Assembly (NCBI RefSeq): GCF_016464385.1
Contig: NZ_JADMLH010000007.1
Location: 1-64,000, forward strand
Length of the DNA: 64,000 bases
Direction of reading: 5' to 3'
Origin: Nucisporomicrobium flavum
GTDB taxonomy: Bacteria; Actinomycetota; Actinomycetes; Mycobacteriales; Micromonosporaceae
Below, piece by piece: positions 24,811-33,191 of this stretch. The translations under genes and the position numbers were made by a program. How positions within the stretch are numbered: position 1 is the first letter of the stretch; every line of letters starts with the position of its first letter. Below the pieces are notes generated by a model, which was not told the DNA's origin, did no database searches, and saw only the letters and a list, made by a program, of their open reading frames with translations.

Positions 24811-25775
24811 GGTCCAGCCAGGCACGGCCGCACGGCCCCGTCGAGCAGGCCGGGTCCCGTGCAGCGCCGCCAGACCTTCGCCGGGTCCTGGCGCAGGAGT
24901 CCTCCTTGTTGATCGTAAGTCTGGGCCGTGAGGTCGAAGACGAATGCCTGCCGGTACCGCTGCCACGGTGCGGGACTGTCGTCGACGCCGGCCGGCCCGG
25001 TCCGGTGGTGCCGCCCATCGGCCCAGCCGGAGGTACGGAAGTGCCGCCCGTCGGCACGGGTGACCACCGTCCTGGTGAGCTCGCCGTCGGCCACGACGTC
25101 GAGGACGAGGTCCCACACCACGGCGCTCTCCAGCGCCTCGGCCCGTACGTCCAGAGTCTCCGACTCGTTCGGGCCGAGATTGAGGTGATGATCGGCGAAA
25201 TAACCGGCGGCGGGTTGCGCCTGATCGAGCCGGAGGTCGACCCGCACGGTGTCGTCCGCGCCCTGCGGGGGGACGTACACCACCGTCGTCGCCGGTATCG
25301 ACCGGCGCTCGATGACGTGGGCCCGCAACGCGACCACCTCCACCGGGCGGTTGTGGGCCGCCAGCACCACGCGGACCTCGGTCGCCGCCACGTTGTAGCC
25401 GCCCTCCCGGGTCGCCCAGGCGTCCAGGCGCTCGGTGTCCACACTGTTCGTGCTCCGCGCCTGCTCCGGCGACCCGTACGCGTGGTACAGCGACGCCGCG
25501 GCGCCGGCGGGCAGGGCATGATCGAAGACCCACTGGTCACCGGGCGGGAACGAGACCTGCGCCGCGCCGGCGGCCGACCGTGGCGCCCGGGTCGGGAGCA
25601 CGTCGGCCGATGGGGACGCCGACACCCGCGCGGACGGCGAAGGCGACCGGTGACGGGTGAACGCGGGAGACGGTTCCGGCCGAGGCACCGACACCGTGGT
25701 GACGGTGAGCGCGTCAGTGGCGCGGTCCGAGACCACGGTCCACAGCCCGGTCCCGGCCGCGGTGAGGAAAGCCAC
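24807..25775 (-). CDS. Membrane-anchored secreted protein of unknown function
   Basis: A 322-aa protein. One N-terminal hydrophobic segment (VAFLTAAGTGLWTVV), a Ser/Pro/Ala-rich linker to about residue 65, then a soluble beta-rich region with no family I recognise. GTG 25775 is the only start codon between the in-frame stop at about 25867 and the protein body, and it has no Shine-Dalgarno. The codons just upstream would still encode a plausible basic stretch before the TM segment (AWYKRATTYVAVAF), so an unusual start or a frameshift near 25800-25860 is possible. Convergent with uxuB and divergent from dedA. Confidence 0.6.
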   Translation of the reverse strand: MAFLTAAGTGLWTVVSDRATDALTVTTVSVPRPEPSPAFTRHRSPSPSARVSASPSADVLPTRAPRSAAGAAQVSFPPGDQWVFDHALPAGAAASLYHAYGSPEQARSTNSVDTERLDAWATREGGYNVAATEVRVVLAAHNRPVEVVALRAHVIERRSIPATTVVYVPPQGADDTVRVDLRLDQAQPAAGYFADHHLNLGPNESETLDVRAEALESAVVWDLVLDVVADGELTRTVVTRADGRHFRTSGWADGRHHRTGPAGVDDSPAPWQRYRQAFVFDLTAQTYDQQGGLLRQDPAKVWRRCTGPGLLDGAVRPCLAGP

Positions 25776-25900
25776 GGCAACATACGTCGTCGCGCGTTTG
25801 TACCAAGCTTCCGCCGAGGTCGCCGGTGTGCCGCCGGCGGAAAACCGGATCCGCCTGGGATGCGTCTAGCTACCCGTAGGGGACGCCTCAGGAGGATGCC

Positions 25901-25957
25901 ATGGGAAAACCCGATAGCCGCAGTGGTGGCCCGGCGACAAAGCTGAGCACATGCTGA
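25901..25957 (+). CDS. 18-codon leader ORF overlapping the dedA start
   Basis: ATG 25901 is preceded by AGGAGG (25890-25895) at ideal spacing, the best Shine-Dalgarno of this region, and encodes MGKPDSRSGGPATKLSTC. Its TGA (25955-25957) lies just inside dedA, whose ATG at 25951 has a poor ribosome site of its own. This is the layout of a translationally coupled leader peptide. It is too short for homology, and whether it is translated is inference. Confidence 0.5.
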   Translation: MGKPDSRSGGPATKLSTC

Positions 25958-26625
25958 ACGCCGCGAACGCCTTCGTCCACTGGCTGACCACCCTGAACGA
26001 GACCGCCGTTCTGCTGTTCACGTTCCTGTCCAGCGCCGTCGAGATGACGTTCCTGCTGGGTCTGCTCATCCCCGGCGAGTCGGTGGTCATGCTGGCCGGC
26101 GCGCTGCCCGGCGGCCCGGCCGGCTTCGCCCTGGTGGTCACGGTCGGCACGGCGGGCGCCCTGAGCGGTCAGATCCTCGGGTACGCGGTGGGCCGCGCGT
26201 TCGGCCCGCGGCTGCGGGGAACCCGGCTGGGCCGCCGCATCGGCGCCGAGCGGTTCGACCGGGCGGAGACGTACCTGAGCACCCACGGCGGTCCGGCGCT
26301 GGCCGCCGTACGGTTCGTCGCCGTGATCCACGCCGTGGTGCCGATCGTCGCCGGCACGGTACGGATGCCGTTCCGCCGGTTCCTGGGCTGGTCGGCCCTG
26401 GGCACGACGGTGTGGGTCGGCGCGTTCGCCGGCGTCGGCGCGGCCACCGCGGGCGCGGGCTCCTCCGGCGGGGTCGCGCTGCTGCTGACCGCGGTCGGGG
26501 CGACCTGCCTGGGCGCGGTCCCCTTCGCCGCCAAGCTGGCGCGGCGCGCGTTCACGGGCCGCCGGCCGGTCACTGTTCCCCGGGTGCACGCGCCGCGCCG
26601 CCCGGCGGTCCTCGCCCAGCACTGA
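25951..26625 (+). CDS. DedA-family membrane protein
   Basis: A 224-aa DedA/VTT (SNARE-associated) inner-membrane protein with four to five hydrophobic segments. Family features are the re-entrant LGLLIPGESVVMLAGAL (E-x-x-x-P/E-x-x-x-x region), GQILGYAVGRAFGPRLRG, and the second motif FVAVIHAVVPIVAGTVRMPFRRFLGWSALGTTVW containing the conserved Arg/Gly pairs. DedA proteins are implicated in lipid (undecaprenyl phosphate, phosphatidylethanolamine) flipping and proton-motive-force homeostasis. The start overlaps the small leader ORF at 25901-25957. A hairpin follows the stop. Confidence 0.9.
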   Translation: MLNAANAFVHWLTTLNETAVLLFTFLSSAVEMTFLLGLLIPGESVVMLAGALPGGPAGFALVVTVGTAGALSGQILGYAVGRAFGPRLRGTRLGRRIGAERFDRAETYLSTHGGPALAAVRFVAVIHAVVPIVAGTVRMPFRRFLGWSALGTTVWVGAFAGVGAATAGAGSSGGVALLLTAVGATCLGAVPFAAKLARRAFTGRRPVTVPRVHAPRRPAVLAQH

Positions 26626-26634
26626 CCGGACCTC

Positions 26635-26654
26635 CCTGGGGGAAAACCCCCAGG
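26635..26654 (+). terminator. Hairpin after dedA
   Basis: Perfect 8-bp stem CCTGGGGG / CCCCCAGG with an AAAA loop, starting 9 nt after the dedA stop codon. No T-run follows, which is common for actinobacterial terminators. Confidence 0.6.
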
Positions 26655-26739
26655 CGAAGACTGCCGTCAGCCGGATCCCCGCCGCCCCGCCGCGTGCATA
26701 GCGTCATCTTCCGTCAGCACAACGACGGAAGGAGTACGG

Positions 26740-27477
26740 GTGATCGAGGCCCGGAATCTCACGAGACGGTACGGACGCACGGTCGCGGTCGACGCGCTCA
26801 GCTTCGAGGTTCGGCCCGGCAGCGTCACCGGCTTCCTCGGCCCCAACGGGTCGGGCAAGTCCACCACGATGCGGCTGATCCTCGGGCTGGACCGGCCCCA
26901 CGCCGGCGAGGCGCGGATCGGCGGCCGCCGCTACCGGGAGCTGCGCTGGCCGTTGCGCGAGGTCGGCGCGCTGCTCGAGGCTAAAGCGTTCCACCCGGGC
27001 CGCAGCGCCCGCAGTCACCTGGCCGCGCTGGCCACCGCCAACGCGATCCCGCGGGCCCGGGTCGACGAGGTGCTCGAGCAGGTCGGCCTGGCCGGCGCGG
27101 CGGGGCGCCGGGCCGGCACGTTCTCCCTCGGCATGGGGCAGCGCCTCGGCGTCGCCGCCGCGCTGCTCGGCGACCCGGCCGTGCTGCTGCTCGACGAGCC
27201 GGTCAACGGGCTGGATCCCGAAGGGGTCCGCTGGATCCGCGAGCTGCTGCGGTCCCTCGCCGCGCAGGGCCGTACGGTGTTCGTGTCCAGCCACCTGATC
27301 GCCGAGATGGCACTGACCGCCGAGCGGCTGGTGGTGATCGGCCGGGGGCGGCTGCTCGCGGACACGACGGTCGCCGAGCTGTCGGCCGGGTCGGGGTCGC
27401 TGGAGGACGCGTTCTTCCGGCTCACCGGCGCGACGGCCGACTACCGGGCGAACCCGGCGGCGGAGGCGGCGTCATGA
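26740..27477 (+). CDS. ABC transporter ATP-binding protein (ABC-2 exporter)
   Basis: A 245-aa ATPase. Walker A GPNGSGKST (about residues 37-45), ABC signature in the degenerate form FSLGMGQRLG usual for bacitracin/drug-export ATPases, Walker B VLLLDEPVNGLDPEG, and the H-loop VFVSSHLIAEM. It pairs with the permease at 27474-28256, which its stop overlaps (ATGA). GTG 26740 follows GAAGGAG. Followed by a two-component system in the same direction, this resembles lantibiotic- or antibiotic-resistance ABC modules controlled by their own kinase. Confidence 0.92.
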   Translation: MIEARNLTRRYGRTVAVDALSFEVRPGSVTGFLGPNGSGKSTTMRLILGLDRPHAGEARIGGRRYRELRWPLREVGALLEAKAFHPGRSARSHLAALATANAIPRARVDEVLEQVGLAGAAGRRAGTFSLGMGQRLGVAAALLGDPAVLLLDEPVNGLDPEGVRWIRELLRSLAAQGRTVFVSSHLIAEMALTAERLVVIGRGRLLADTTVAELSAGSGSLEDAFFRLTGATADYRANPAAEAAS

Positions 27478-28256
27478 CCGCGCCGAGCGGCCGGTACGGC
27501 CTCGCCCAGGCGGTCCGGATGGAGTGGATCAAGCTGCGGAGTCTGCGCTCGACCTGGTGGACGCTGCTCGTCACGGCCGCCGGGACCGTCGGCATCGGCG
27601 TCGCCGTGGGCCTGAACACGCGCGACGCGTCCGGGGACGTGACCAACAACGCGCTCGCCGGGGTCGTACCCGGCCTGCTGCTGACGGGGGTGCTCGGCGT
27701 GCTGAGCATGACCGGCGAGTACAGCTCGGGGACGATCCGGGCCACGCTGGCCGCCATCCCGCGCCGTCCGCTGGTCCTCCTCGCGAAGGCCGTGGTGTTC
27801 GGTTTCGTGACGCTGCTCGTCGGGGAGGCCGCGTCGTTCACCGCGTTCCTCGCCGTACGGGCCACGCTGCGCCACGGCGTCGCGGCGCCCGCACTGGGTG
27901 ATCCCGGGGTGCTCCGGGCGGTCGCGGTGACGGGAGCGGGCTTCTGCCTGATCGGGCTGCTCGGTCTGGGCCTGGGCGCCATCGTCCGGCACAGTGCCGC
28001 CGCCGTCGGCGTGCTGGTCGCCGGGGTGTACGTGGGCGCGCAGGCCTTCGGCATCCTCGCGCACGGCGTGGCGGCGTACATGCCGATCCTGATCGTGGAG
28101 AACTCGCTGAGCACGACCCGGCCGGTGACCTGTGGCACCGGTGCGGCGTCCTGTCCGGACTTCCTGTCCGCTGGGGCCGGCCTCGGCGTCCTCGCCCTGT
28201 ACGCCGCGCTCGCCCTGGTGGCCGGCGGATGGTTGCTGGCCCGGCGGGACGCGTGA
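27474..28256 (+). CDS. ABC-2 type transporter permease
   Basis: A 260-aa membrane protein with about six TM segments of the ABC-2 permease group: the N-terminal RMEWIKLRSLRSTWWTLLVTA, large hydrophobic blocks (residues about 60-80, 100-125, 145-190) and a final TM (LALYAALALVAGGWLLARRDA). Start overlaps the ATPase stop. It is the membrane partner of 26740-27477; substrate unknown. A GGAGGGAGGAGG sequence after the stop serves the downstream kinase. Confidence 0.88.
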   Translation: MTAPSGRYGLAQAVRMEWIKLRSLRSTWWTLLVTAAGTVGIGVAVGLNTRDASGDVTNNALAGVVPGLLLTGVLGVLSMTGEYSSGTIRATLAAIPRRPLVLLAKAVVFGFVTLLVGEAASFTAFLAVRATLRHGVAAPALGDPGVLRAVAVTGAGFCLIGLLGLGLGAIVRHSAAAVGVLVAGVYVGAQAFGILAHGVAAYMPILIVENSLSTTRPVTCGTGAASCPDFLSAGAGLGVLALYAALALVAGGWLLARRDA

Positions 28257-28286
28257 GGAGCACAGCGGAGGGAGGAGGATGGCCGG

Positions 28287-29606
28287 ATGAGCATTGCGGT
28301 GATCACGCCGGCGGTGGCGATCTCGGCGCCGTTCACCCGCCGGCAGGGACGCGAGCTGCTGTTCTGCCTGGCCGGGCTGCCCTTCGCCGTGCTCAGCCCG
28401 GTGGTGCTCGTGGTCGGTGCCGTGGACCTGAGCTGGTACGCGACCCGTGGCGGGCGCGGCAGCGTCTCCCCCGCCGACGTGGCGGTCGCCGTGGCCGGCG
28501 TGGGACTGCTCGCCGTGCTCCTGGTGTCCACCGGGGCTGCGCGGCGGCTGGGGTCGCTGCAGCGCGGGATCGCCACCCGGCTGCTCGGCGTACGGATCCC
28601 GGGCCCGCGCGACGGTGGCGGGTGGCGCGTGATGGCGTACCAACTGGTCAAGCTGCCGATCGGGCTGCTCGAGGCGTACGCCGTGTTCTTCTGGGTCGGC
28701 GGGCTGGTCAACCTCAGCTACCCGCTGGTGTGGGGCGGGTTCCGCAACCATCCGCCGGGTGCCGAGCTGAGCCCGCTGCCGGTGTACACGCCGTTCGGGT
28801 TGTTCGGCGAGGGCACGTTCCGCGTCGCGACCCTGCCCGGCACCTTCGCGGCGGCCGCGGCGGGCGCGGCGATGCTGCTGGCGGCCCCGTGGGTCACCCG
28901 GGCGGTCACGGCGGCCGACGTCCGGCTGATCCGGGGGCTGCTCGGCCCCGGCCGGCTGGCCCAGCGGGTGCACGACCTGGAGCTGAGCCGGGCGCTGGCG
29001 GTGGACGACTCCGCCGCGCGGCTGCGGCGGCTCGAACGCGACCTGCACGACGGCGCCCAGATCCACCTGGCCACCCTCGCCCTGCACCTCGGCATGGCCC
29101 GGGAGAAGCTCGGCGACCGCGGCGAGGTGCCGGACGCCGCGGCCGCCCGCGAGCTGGTCGATGCCGCATTGCGGGGCGCCAAGGACGCGCTGGCGGAGTT
29201 GCGCAACCTGGCCCGCGGCATCCACCCGCCGGTGCTCGACAACGGGCTGGCTGACGCGCTCGCCTCGCTGGCCGCCGACCGCGCGATCCCGGTCGAGCTG
29301 GACGTCAGCATCCCGGTCCGGCCCACCCCCGCGATCGAGAGCATCGCGTACTTCTGCGCCGCCGAGCTGATGGCCAACGCGGCCAAGCACAGCTCCGCCG
29401 GCAGGCTGGCCGTACGGGCCGCGGGGCGGCGGGACGTGCTGCTGCTCAGCGTCGCCGACGACGGTACGGGCGGCGCCGACCCGGCCCGCGGCACCGGCCT
29501 GTCCGGGCTCGCGCAGCGGGTGGCCGTGGTGGACGGCCGGCTCACGATCGACAGCCCGCCCGGCGGCCCGACGAGGATCGCGGTCGAGCTGCCGCTGCGC
29601 GCATGA
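28287..29606 (+). CDS. Sensor histidine kinase, NarL/DesK (HisKA_3) type
   Basis: A 439-aa membrane histidine kinase. An N-terminal multi-TM sensor region (four TM segments to about residue 205) of the kind often seen in actinobacterial kinases is followed by the HisKA_3 dimerisation domain with phospho-acceptor His254 in ERDLHDGAQIHL, and a HATPase domain with N-box ELMANAAKHS and G-box DDGTGGADPARGTGLSGL. ATG 28287 has an excellent GGAGG. The stop overlaps the response regulator start (ATGA). It probably controls the preceding ABC exporter in response to a membrane-active compound (inference). Confidence 0.93.
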   Translation: MSIAVITPAVAISAPFTRRQGRELLFCLAGLPFAVLSPVVLVVGAVDLSWYATRGGRGSVSPADVAVAVAGVGLLAVLLVSTGAARRLGSLQRGIATRLLGVRIPGPRDGGGWRVMAYQLVKLPIGLLEAYAVFFWVGGLVNLSYPLVWGGFRNHPPGAELSPLPVYTPFGLFGEGTFRVATLPGTFAAAAAGAAMLLAAPWVTRAVTAADVRLIRGLLGPGRLAQRVHDLELSRALAVDDSAARLRRLERDLHDGAQIHLATLALHLGMAREKLGDRGEVPDAAAARELVDAALRGAKDALAELRNLARGIHPPVLDNGLADALASLAADRAIPVELDVSIPVRPTPAIESIAYFCAAELMANAAKHSSAGRLAVRAAGRRDVLLLSVADDGTGGADPARGTGLSGLAQRVAVVDGRLTIDSPPGGPTRIAVELPLRA

Positions 29607-30262
29607 CGCTACGGGTGGTGATCGCCGAGGACGCGGCACTGTTCCGCGCGGGGCTCACCCGGCTGATCGAGGACCACGGCCACCGGGTGTGTGCCGCGGT
29701 CGGCGACGGAGACGCCCTGCTGGCCGCGGTCGCCGAGCACCGGCCCGACGTCGTGGTGGCCGACATCCGGATGCCGCCGACGCACACCGACGAGGGGCTG
29801 CGCGCGGCGCTGGAGATCCGCCGCCGCTGCCCGGGCACCGGCGTGCTGATGCTGTCGCAGTACATCGAGACCAGGTACACGGTCCGGCTGCTGGAGGGCA
29901 ACGCGGCGGGCGCCGGATACCTGCTGAAGGAACGGGTCGCCGACGTGGCCGAGTTTCTCGGCGCGCTGCAGCGGGTCGCCGCGGGTGGCACGGCACTCGA
30001 CCCCGAGGTCGTCGGCCACCTCCTGCGCGCCGGGCGCCGCGCCGACAGCCTGGCGGCGCTCACCGCACGCGAACGCGAGGTGCTCACGCTGATGGCGGAG
30101 GGCCGGTCGAACGCCGGCATCGCCGACGCGCTCGTGGTGACCGGCGGCACGGTGGAGAAGCACGTGGCGAGCATCTTCGACAAGTTGGGGCTGCCCCCGG
30201 ACGAGGGCGACAACCGCCGCGTCCTCGCGGTCCTGCGCCACCTCGGTGGCCGGGTCACCTGA
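29603..30262 (+). CDS. LuxR/NarL-family response regulator
   Basis: A 219-aa regulator: receiver domain with acidic pocket AED (residues 8-10), phospho-acceptor Asp54 in VVADIRMPP, and conserved Lys in LLKERV, then a C-terminal LuxR-type HTH (LTAREREVLTLMAEGRSNAGIADAL... TVEKHVASIFDKLGL, residues about 150-200). Coupled by ATGA overlap to the kinase at 28287-29606. Likely activates the ABC operon of which it is the last gene. Confidence 0.94.
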   Translation: MTLRVVIAEDAALFRAGLTRLIEDHGHRVCAAVGDGDALLAAVAEHRPDVVVADIRMPPTHTDEGLRAALEIRRRCPGTGVLMLSQYIETRYTVRLLEGNAAGAGYLLKERVADVAEFLGALQRVAAGGTALDPEVVGHLLRAGRRADSLAALTAREREVLTLMAEGRSNAGIADALVVTGGTVEKHVASIFDKLGLPPDEGDNRRVLAVLRHLGGRVT

Positions 30263-30313
30263 GCGGCGCCTCGCGCGCACCGTCGCACGTGGTGTGCGAA
30301 CGGGGAGGTCCCG

Positions 30314-30331
30314 GGCCGAGCAGACTCGGCC
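30314..30331 (+). terminator. Hairpin between response regulator and anti-sigma kinase gene
   Basis: Perfect 7-bp stem GGCCGAG / CTCGGCC with a CAGA tetraloop, 51 bp after the response-regulator stop. A smaller stem (TCGCAC / GTGCGA at 30283-30299) precedes it. Together they probably end the ABC-kinase-regulator operon. No T-run. Confidence 0.5.
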
Positions 30332-30376
30332 GGATTGCAGCGCCTTCCCCGTCGTAGACGAAAGGTCACGGTCGGC

Positions 30377-31168
30377 ATGAACGGCCCGTACCTCGTGGTG
30401 GACAGTCCCCGGATCAGCTGCGTCACCGAGCCGGCCCAGGTGGTGACGCAGGTGGTGGTGCGCGGGCGCTGGGACGACCGGCTCCGCCAGGAGACGGCGC
30501 GGGTGATGCGGGCCTGCGTGGCGGAAGCCCCAGCGCTGCTGCTGATCGATCTGGTGGGCCTGACGGACCCGGCCGGGGATTCGGCGTCCACGTGGCGGAC
30601 GGTGGCACAGTACGCCGCGGAGGCCGGTCCGCCGATTAGCGTGGTGGTCTGTGCGGCGGGCCCGGCGGTGCGGCAGCGGATGTCCGGCCTGAGCGGAGAG
30701 CACGCGGTGGAGCTGGCCGACACCGTCGACGCGGCGCTGGCCGCCCGGCCGGCTCTGGACGGCGGGGTGCACCCCCAGCACATGGGTCTGCCGGCGCATC
30801 CCGGCGCGAGCGCGCTGGCACGCACGATGGTCACTGACGCCTGCCAGGCCTTCCGGGTGGCGCATCTGGTGCACCCGGCCCGCCTGATCGTGTCCGAGCT
30901 GGTCGCCAACGCGGTGCAACACACCGGCACGGACATGGACGTACGGGTCTCGTTGCGCGGCGCGCTGCTGCACCTGGCCGTCCAGGACCGCAGCCGCCAC
31001 CTCCCGCAGATGCTCGACATCGATCCCCGCGACCGCGAACCGCTGCAGGCGCAGGGGTGGGGGCTCAGGATGGTGGCCGCCACGGCCGCCGCGTGGGGTG
31101 CTGTGCCGTGCCTGGACGGCAAAGTGGTGTGGGCGACCCTGGGCACCGCGGCGGCGGTGGCGTCATGA
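30377..31168 (+). CDS. STAS-like plus HATPase anti-sigma-type regulator
   Basis: A 263-aa cytoplasmic protein with two parts. Residues about 1-125 resemble a STAS-like domain (ALLLIDLVGLTDPAGDSAS). Residues about 135-260 are an RsbW/SpoIIAB-type GHKL ATPase (HATPase_c_2) with N-box LIVSELVANAVQHTG and G-box GWGLRMV. Such kinases phosphorylate STAS antagonists or bind sigma factors. ATG 30377 is chosen because homology starts there; an open frame extends to 30335 without good support. The stop overlaps the start of a STAS protein (ATGA), its probable partner. No sigma-factor gene is adjacent. Confidence 0.8.
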   Translation: MNGPYLVVDSPRISCVTEPAQVVTQVVVRGRWDDRLRQETARVMRACVAEAPALLLIDLVGLTDPAGDSASTWRTVAQYAAEAGPPISVVVCAAGPAVRQRMSGLSGEHAVELADTVDAALAARPALDGGVHPQHMGLPAHPGASALARTMVTDACQAFRVAHLVHPARLIVSELVANAVQHTGTDMDVRVSLRGALLHLAVQDRSRHLPQMLDIDPRDREPLQAQGWGLRMVAATAAAWGAVPCLDGKVVWATLGTAAAVAS

Positions 31169-31782
31169 CGTCGTTCACCGACGACGGGAGCCGGCTGCAC
31201 GCCGCGGTGCACTGCGACGGTGACCACACGGTGGTCACCCTCACCGGTGAACTCGACCGGGTCAGCGGGCCGCCCCTCGTGCGGTTGCTCGACCTCGCCC
31301 TGGACGGCAGCTCCGGCCACCTGGACCTGCGGCTGGCGCAGCTCGGCTTCATCGACATCGGCGGGGTGCGGATCCTTCTTCAGGTTCGCATGGTCGCCGA
31401 GGACCGGGGTGTGAAGCTGACCCTCCACGACCCGCAGCCGCACGTGCGGTGGCTGATCGACACCATGGGCGGGGCCGGCCCGCTGCTGGGCGACAGCACC
31501 CCCGCCCCCGCCCCGGCGGCGGTGACCCGGCCCTGGGACCCGCCGCCCGCCCTGGCCGGCCCGGCGGAGAAGGCGGCGCCGGATCCACGCGACGAGCGGG
31601 ACCGCCGAGCCGACGAACGGGACGACCGGGCCGCCGATCGGGACCGGCTCGCCGACGAACGGGACCGGCTCGCCGACGAGCGTCAGCGATGCGTGCGCGA
31701 GCACCAGCGGTGGGAGGACATCCGCGAGGACCTGGCGGACACCCGCGAGGCCGATCTCGAACGGCGCGAGCGGGAACAGTGA
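31165..31782 (+). CDS. STAS-domain protein with charged DERD-repeat tail
   Basis: A 205-aa protein. Residues about 8-105 form a STAS domain of the anti-sigma-antagonist type (VVTLTGELDRVSG; LRLAQLGFIDIGGVRIL). At the canonical Asp-Ser-Ser-Gly phospho-site it reads Asp-Ile-Gly-Gly, so the usual phosphorylatable serine is missing. After a Pro/Ala linker comes a highly charged tail of ADERD/ADRDR repeats (about residues 145-175), probably a coiled coil. Coupled by ATGA overlap to the kinase-like gene upstream. It may act as a constitutively unphosphorylated or non-switching partner. Confidence 0.82.
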   Translation: MTSFTDDGSRLHAAVHCDGDHTVVTLTGELDRVSGPPLVRLLDLALDGSSGHLDLRLAQLGFIDIGGVRILLQVRMVAEDRGVKLTLHDPQPHVRWLIDTMGGAGPLLGDSTPAPAPAAVTRPWDPPPALAGPAEKAAPDPRDERDRRADERDDRAADRDRLADERDRLADERQRCVREHQRWEDIREDLADTREADLERREREQ

Positions 31783-31788
31783 CCGCCG

Positions 31789-32664
31789 CTAGGTTCCCGG
31801 GCTCACGCCGAGGTCCCGGTGCAGGAAGCCGGCGGCGGCGTCCGCGGCCTGGCTGACGTACGGCTCCCGGTCGTAGAGGTCGATGTGCTGCTTCGCGTCG
31901 AGCCACCGGATCTCCTTCGGACCGGTCGCGCCGGCGTGCACCGCGGCCGCGAGCTCGGGCGCGCAGTAGGCGTCCGTCCGGCCGTGGACGACCAGCAGCG
32001 GCGTGGCGGTGAGCAGCGGCGCCGCGCTCAGGGCGTCGAAGGTCATGAGGGCGTGCAGCGAGCCGTACGTGACCCGGTTCTCCCAGTGCTCCGCCGCCGA
32101 GCGCTCGGTGCCGTAGTAGGCGTACGGTTCGTCGCCGCCCATCGCCGCGGGCGCGCCACCCGGGGCGACCGCCGGAAGCTCCTCGTCGTAGCGCTCGAGG
32201 AACGACGCCAGGGCCGCGCGGTAGCCGCCGGGGTCGGCCGCGCTGAACCGTGCCGGGCTGTTGTACGCGCCCGCGATCCCGACGACCGCGCCGAGCCGGG
32301 GATCGGCCGCTGCCGCCCGGACCGCGTAACCGCCGCCGAGGCAGATGCCCACGATCCCGACCCGCGCGGGGTCCACGGCCGGATGGGCGGCGAGCAGGCT
32401 CACCGCCGCCCGGAGGTCGGCGAGCTTGCCCTGGCTGTCCTCGTGCGCCCGGCGCCCGCCGCTCTCGCCGAAACCGCGGTGGTCGAACGCGAGCGTGGTG
32501 ATGCCCCGGTCCCGCAGGCGGGCGGCGTACACCCCGGCGACCTGCTCCTTGACGCCGGTGAACGGCCCGGTGAGGACGACCGCCGGGGCCCCGTCCGCGG
32601 CTACCGCCAGGTCGCCGGCCAGCGGGATGCCGTCGGCGGTGAAGGTGACGTGTTCGGTGGACAT
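31789..32664 (-). CDS. Alpha/beta hydrolase, dienelactone-hydrolase-like
   Basis: A 291-aa alpha/beta hydrolase. The nucleophile elbow reads GICLGG, with Cys as in dienelactone hydrolases rather than Ser, and the acid and His are likely in LLVVHGRTDAYCAPE and the C-terminal KQHIDLYD. An oxyanion region FDHRGFGESGGRRAHEDS precedes it. Substrate unknown; an aromatic-lactone or ester hydrolase is possible. Divergent from an HxlR regulator with a 115-bp shared promoter region, a pairing that usually means the regulator senses the enzyme's substrate or a related electrophile. Confidence 0.83.
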   Translation of the reverse strand: MSTEHVTFTADGIPLAGDLAVAADGAPAVVLTGPFTGVKEQVAGVYAARLRDRGITTLAFDHRGFGESGGRRAHEDSQGKLADLRAAVSLLAAHPAVDPARVGIVGICLGGGYAVRAAAADPRLGAVVGIAGAYNSPARFSAADPGGYRAALASFLERYDEELPAVAPGGAPAAMGGDEPYAYYGTERSAAEHWENRVTYGSLHALMTFDALSAAPLLTATPLLVVHGRTDAYCAPELAAAVHAGATGPKEIRWLDAKQHIDLYDREPYVSQAADAAAGFLHRDLGVSPGT

Positions 32665-32779
32665 GCCGGCCCCGTTCGTTCGGTGACTATCGTGGGCCCG
32701 ACGGTAGGTCGCGTGGCGGCCCGGTGACAGAAGGCACTTGCAGGTGCCGTACCCGGCAGGCGGCGCCGCTGAGGTGGGG

Positions 32780-33136
32780 GTGTTCGTGTCGCTGGTGATT
32801 CCCGACGTGCTCGAGGCGAGCTGCGCGACGCGGCAGGCGCTGGAACGGCTCGCCTCGAAGTGGCGCGTCCTGCTGATCTATGCGCTGCTCGCCGGGCCGC
32901 AACGGCACGCCGAGCTGCGCCGCCGGGTCGCGGGGATCAGCCAGAAGGTGCTGACCGAGACGCTGCGGGACATGGAACGCGACGGGCTGGTGCAGCGGCG
33001 GGTGCTCAAGGAGACGCCGCCGCAGCACGTCGAGTACGCGCTCACCGCGCTCGGCAGGACCCTGCAGGAGCCGCTGGCCGCCATCTGCGCCTGGGCGGCG
33101 CAGCACGACGGCGGGGCCTCGATCGACCCGCTCTGA
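32780..33136 (+). CDS. HxlR-family transcriptional regulator
   Basis: A 118-aa winged-helix HxlR/MarR-like protein. Core motifs are LASKWRVLLIYALLAGPQRHAELRRRVAGISQKVLTETLRDMERDGLVQRRV and the wing ending VEYALTALGRTL. A Cys lies at the N terminus (EASCATRQAL), the position used for redox or aldehyde sensing in HxlR relatives. GTG 32780 has GAGGTGGG just upstream; TTG 32738 would add 14 residues with little support. Divergent from the Cys-type hydrolase, its likely target. Confidence 0.87.
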   Translation: MFVSLVIPDVLEASCATRQALERLASKWRVLLIYALLAGPQRHAELRRRVAGISQKVLTETLRDMERDGLVQRRVLKETPPQHVEYALTALGRTLQEPLAAICAWAAQHDGGASIDPL

Positions 33137-33191
33137 GCGCCGCCCACCTGGCGGTTTATGCTCCGCGGGTTCGTTCGGGGAAAGGACCACC

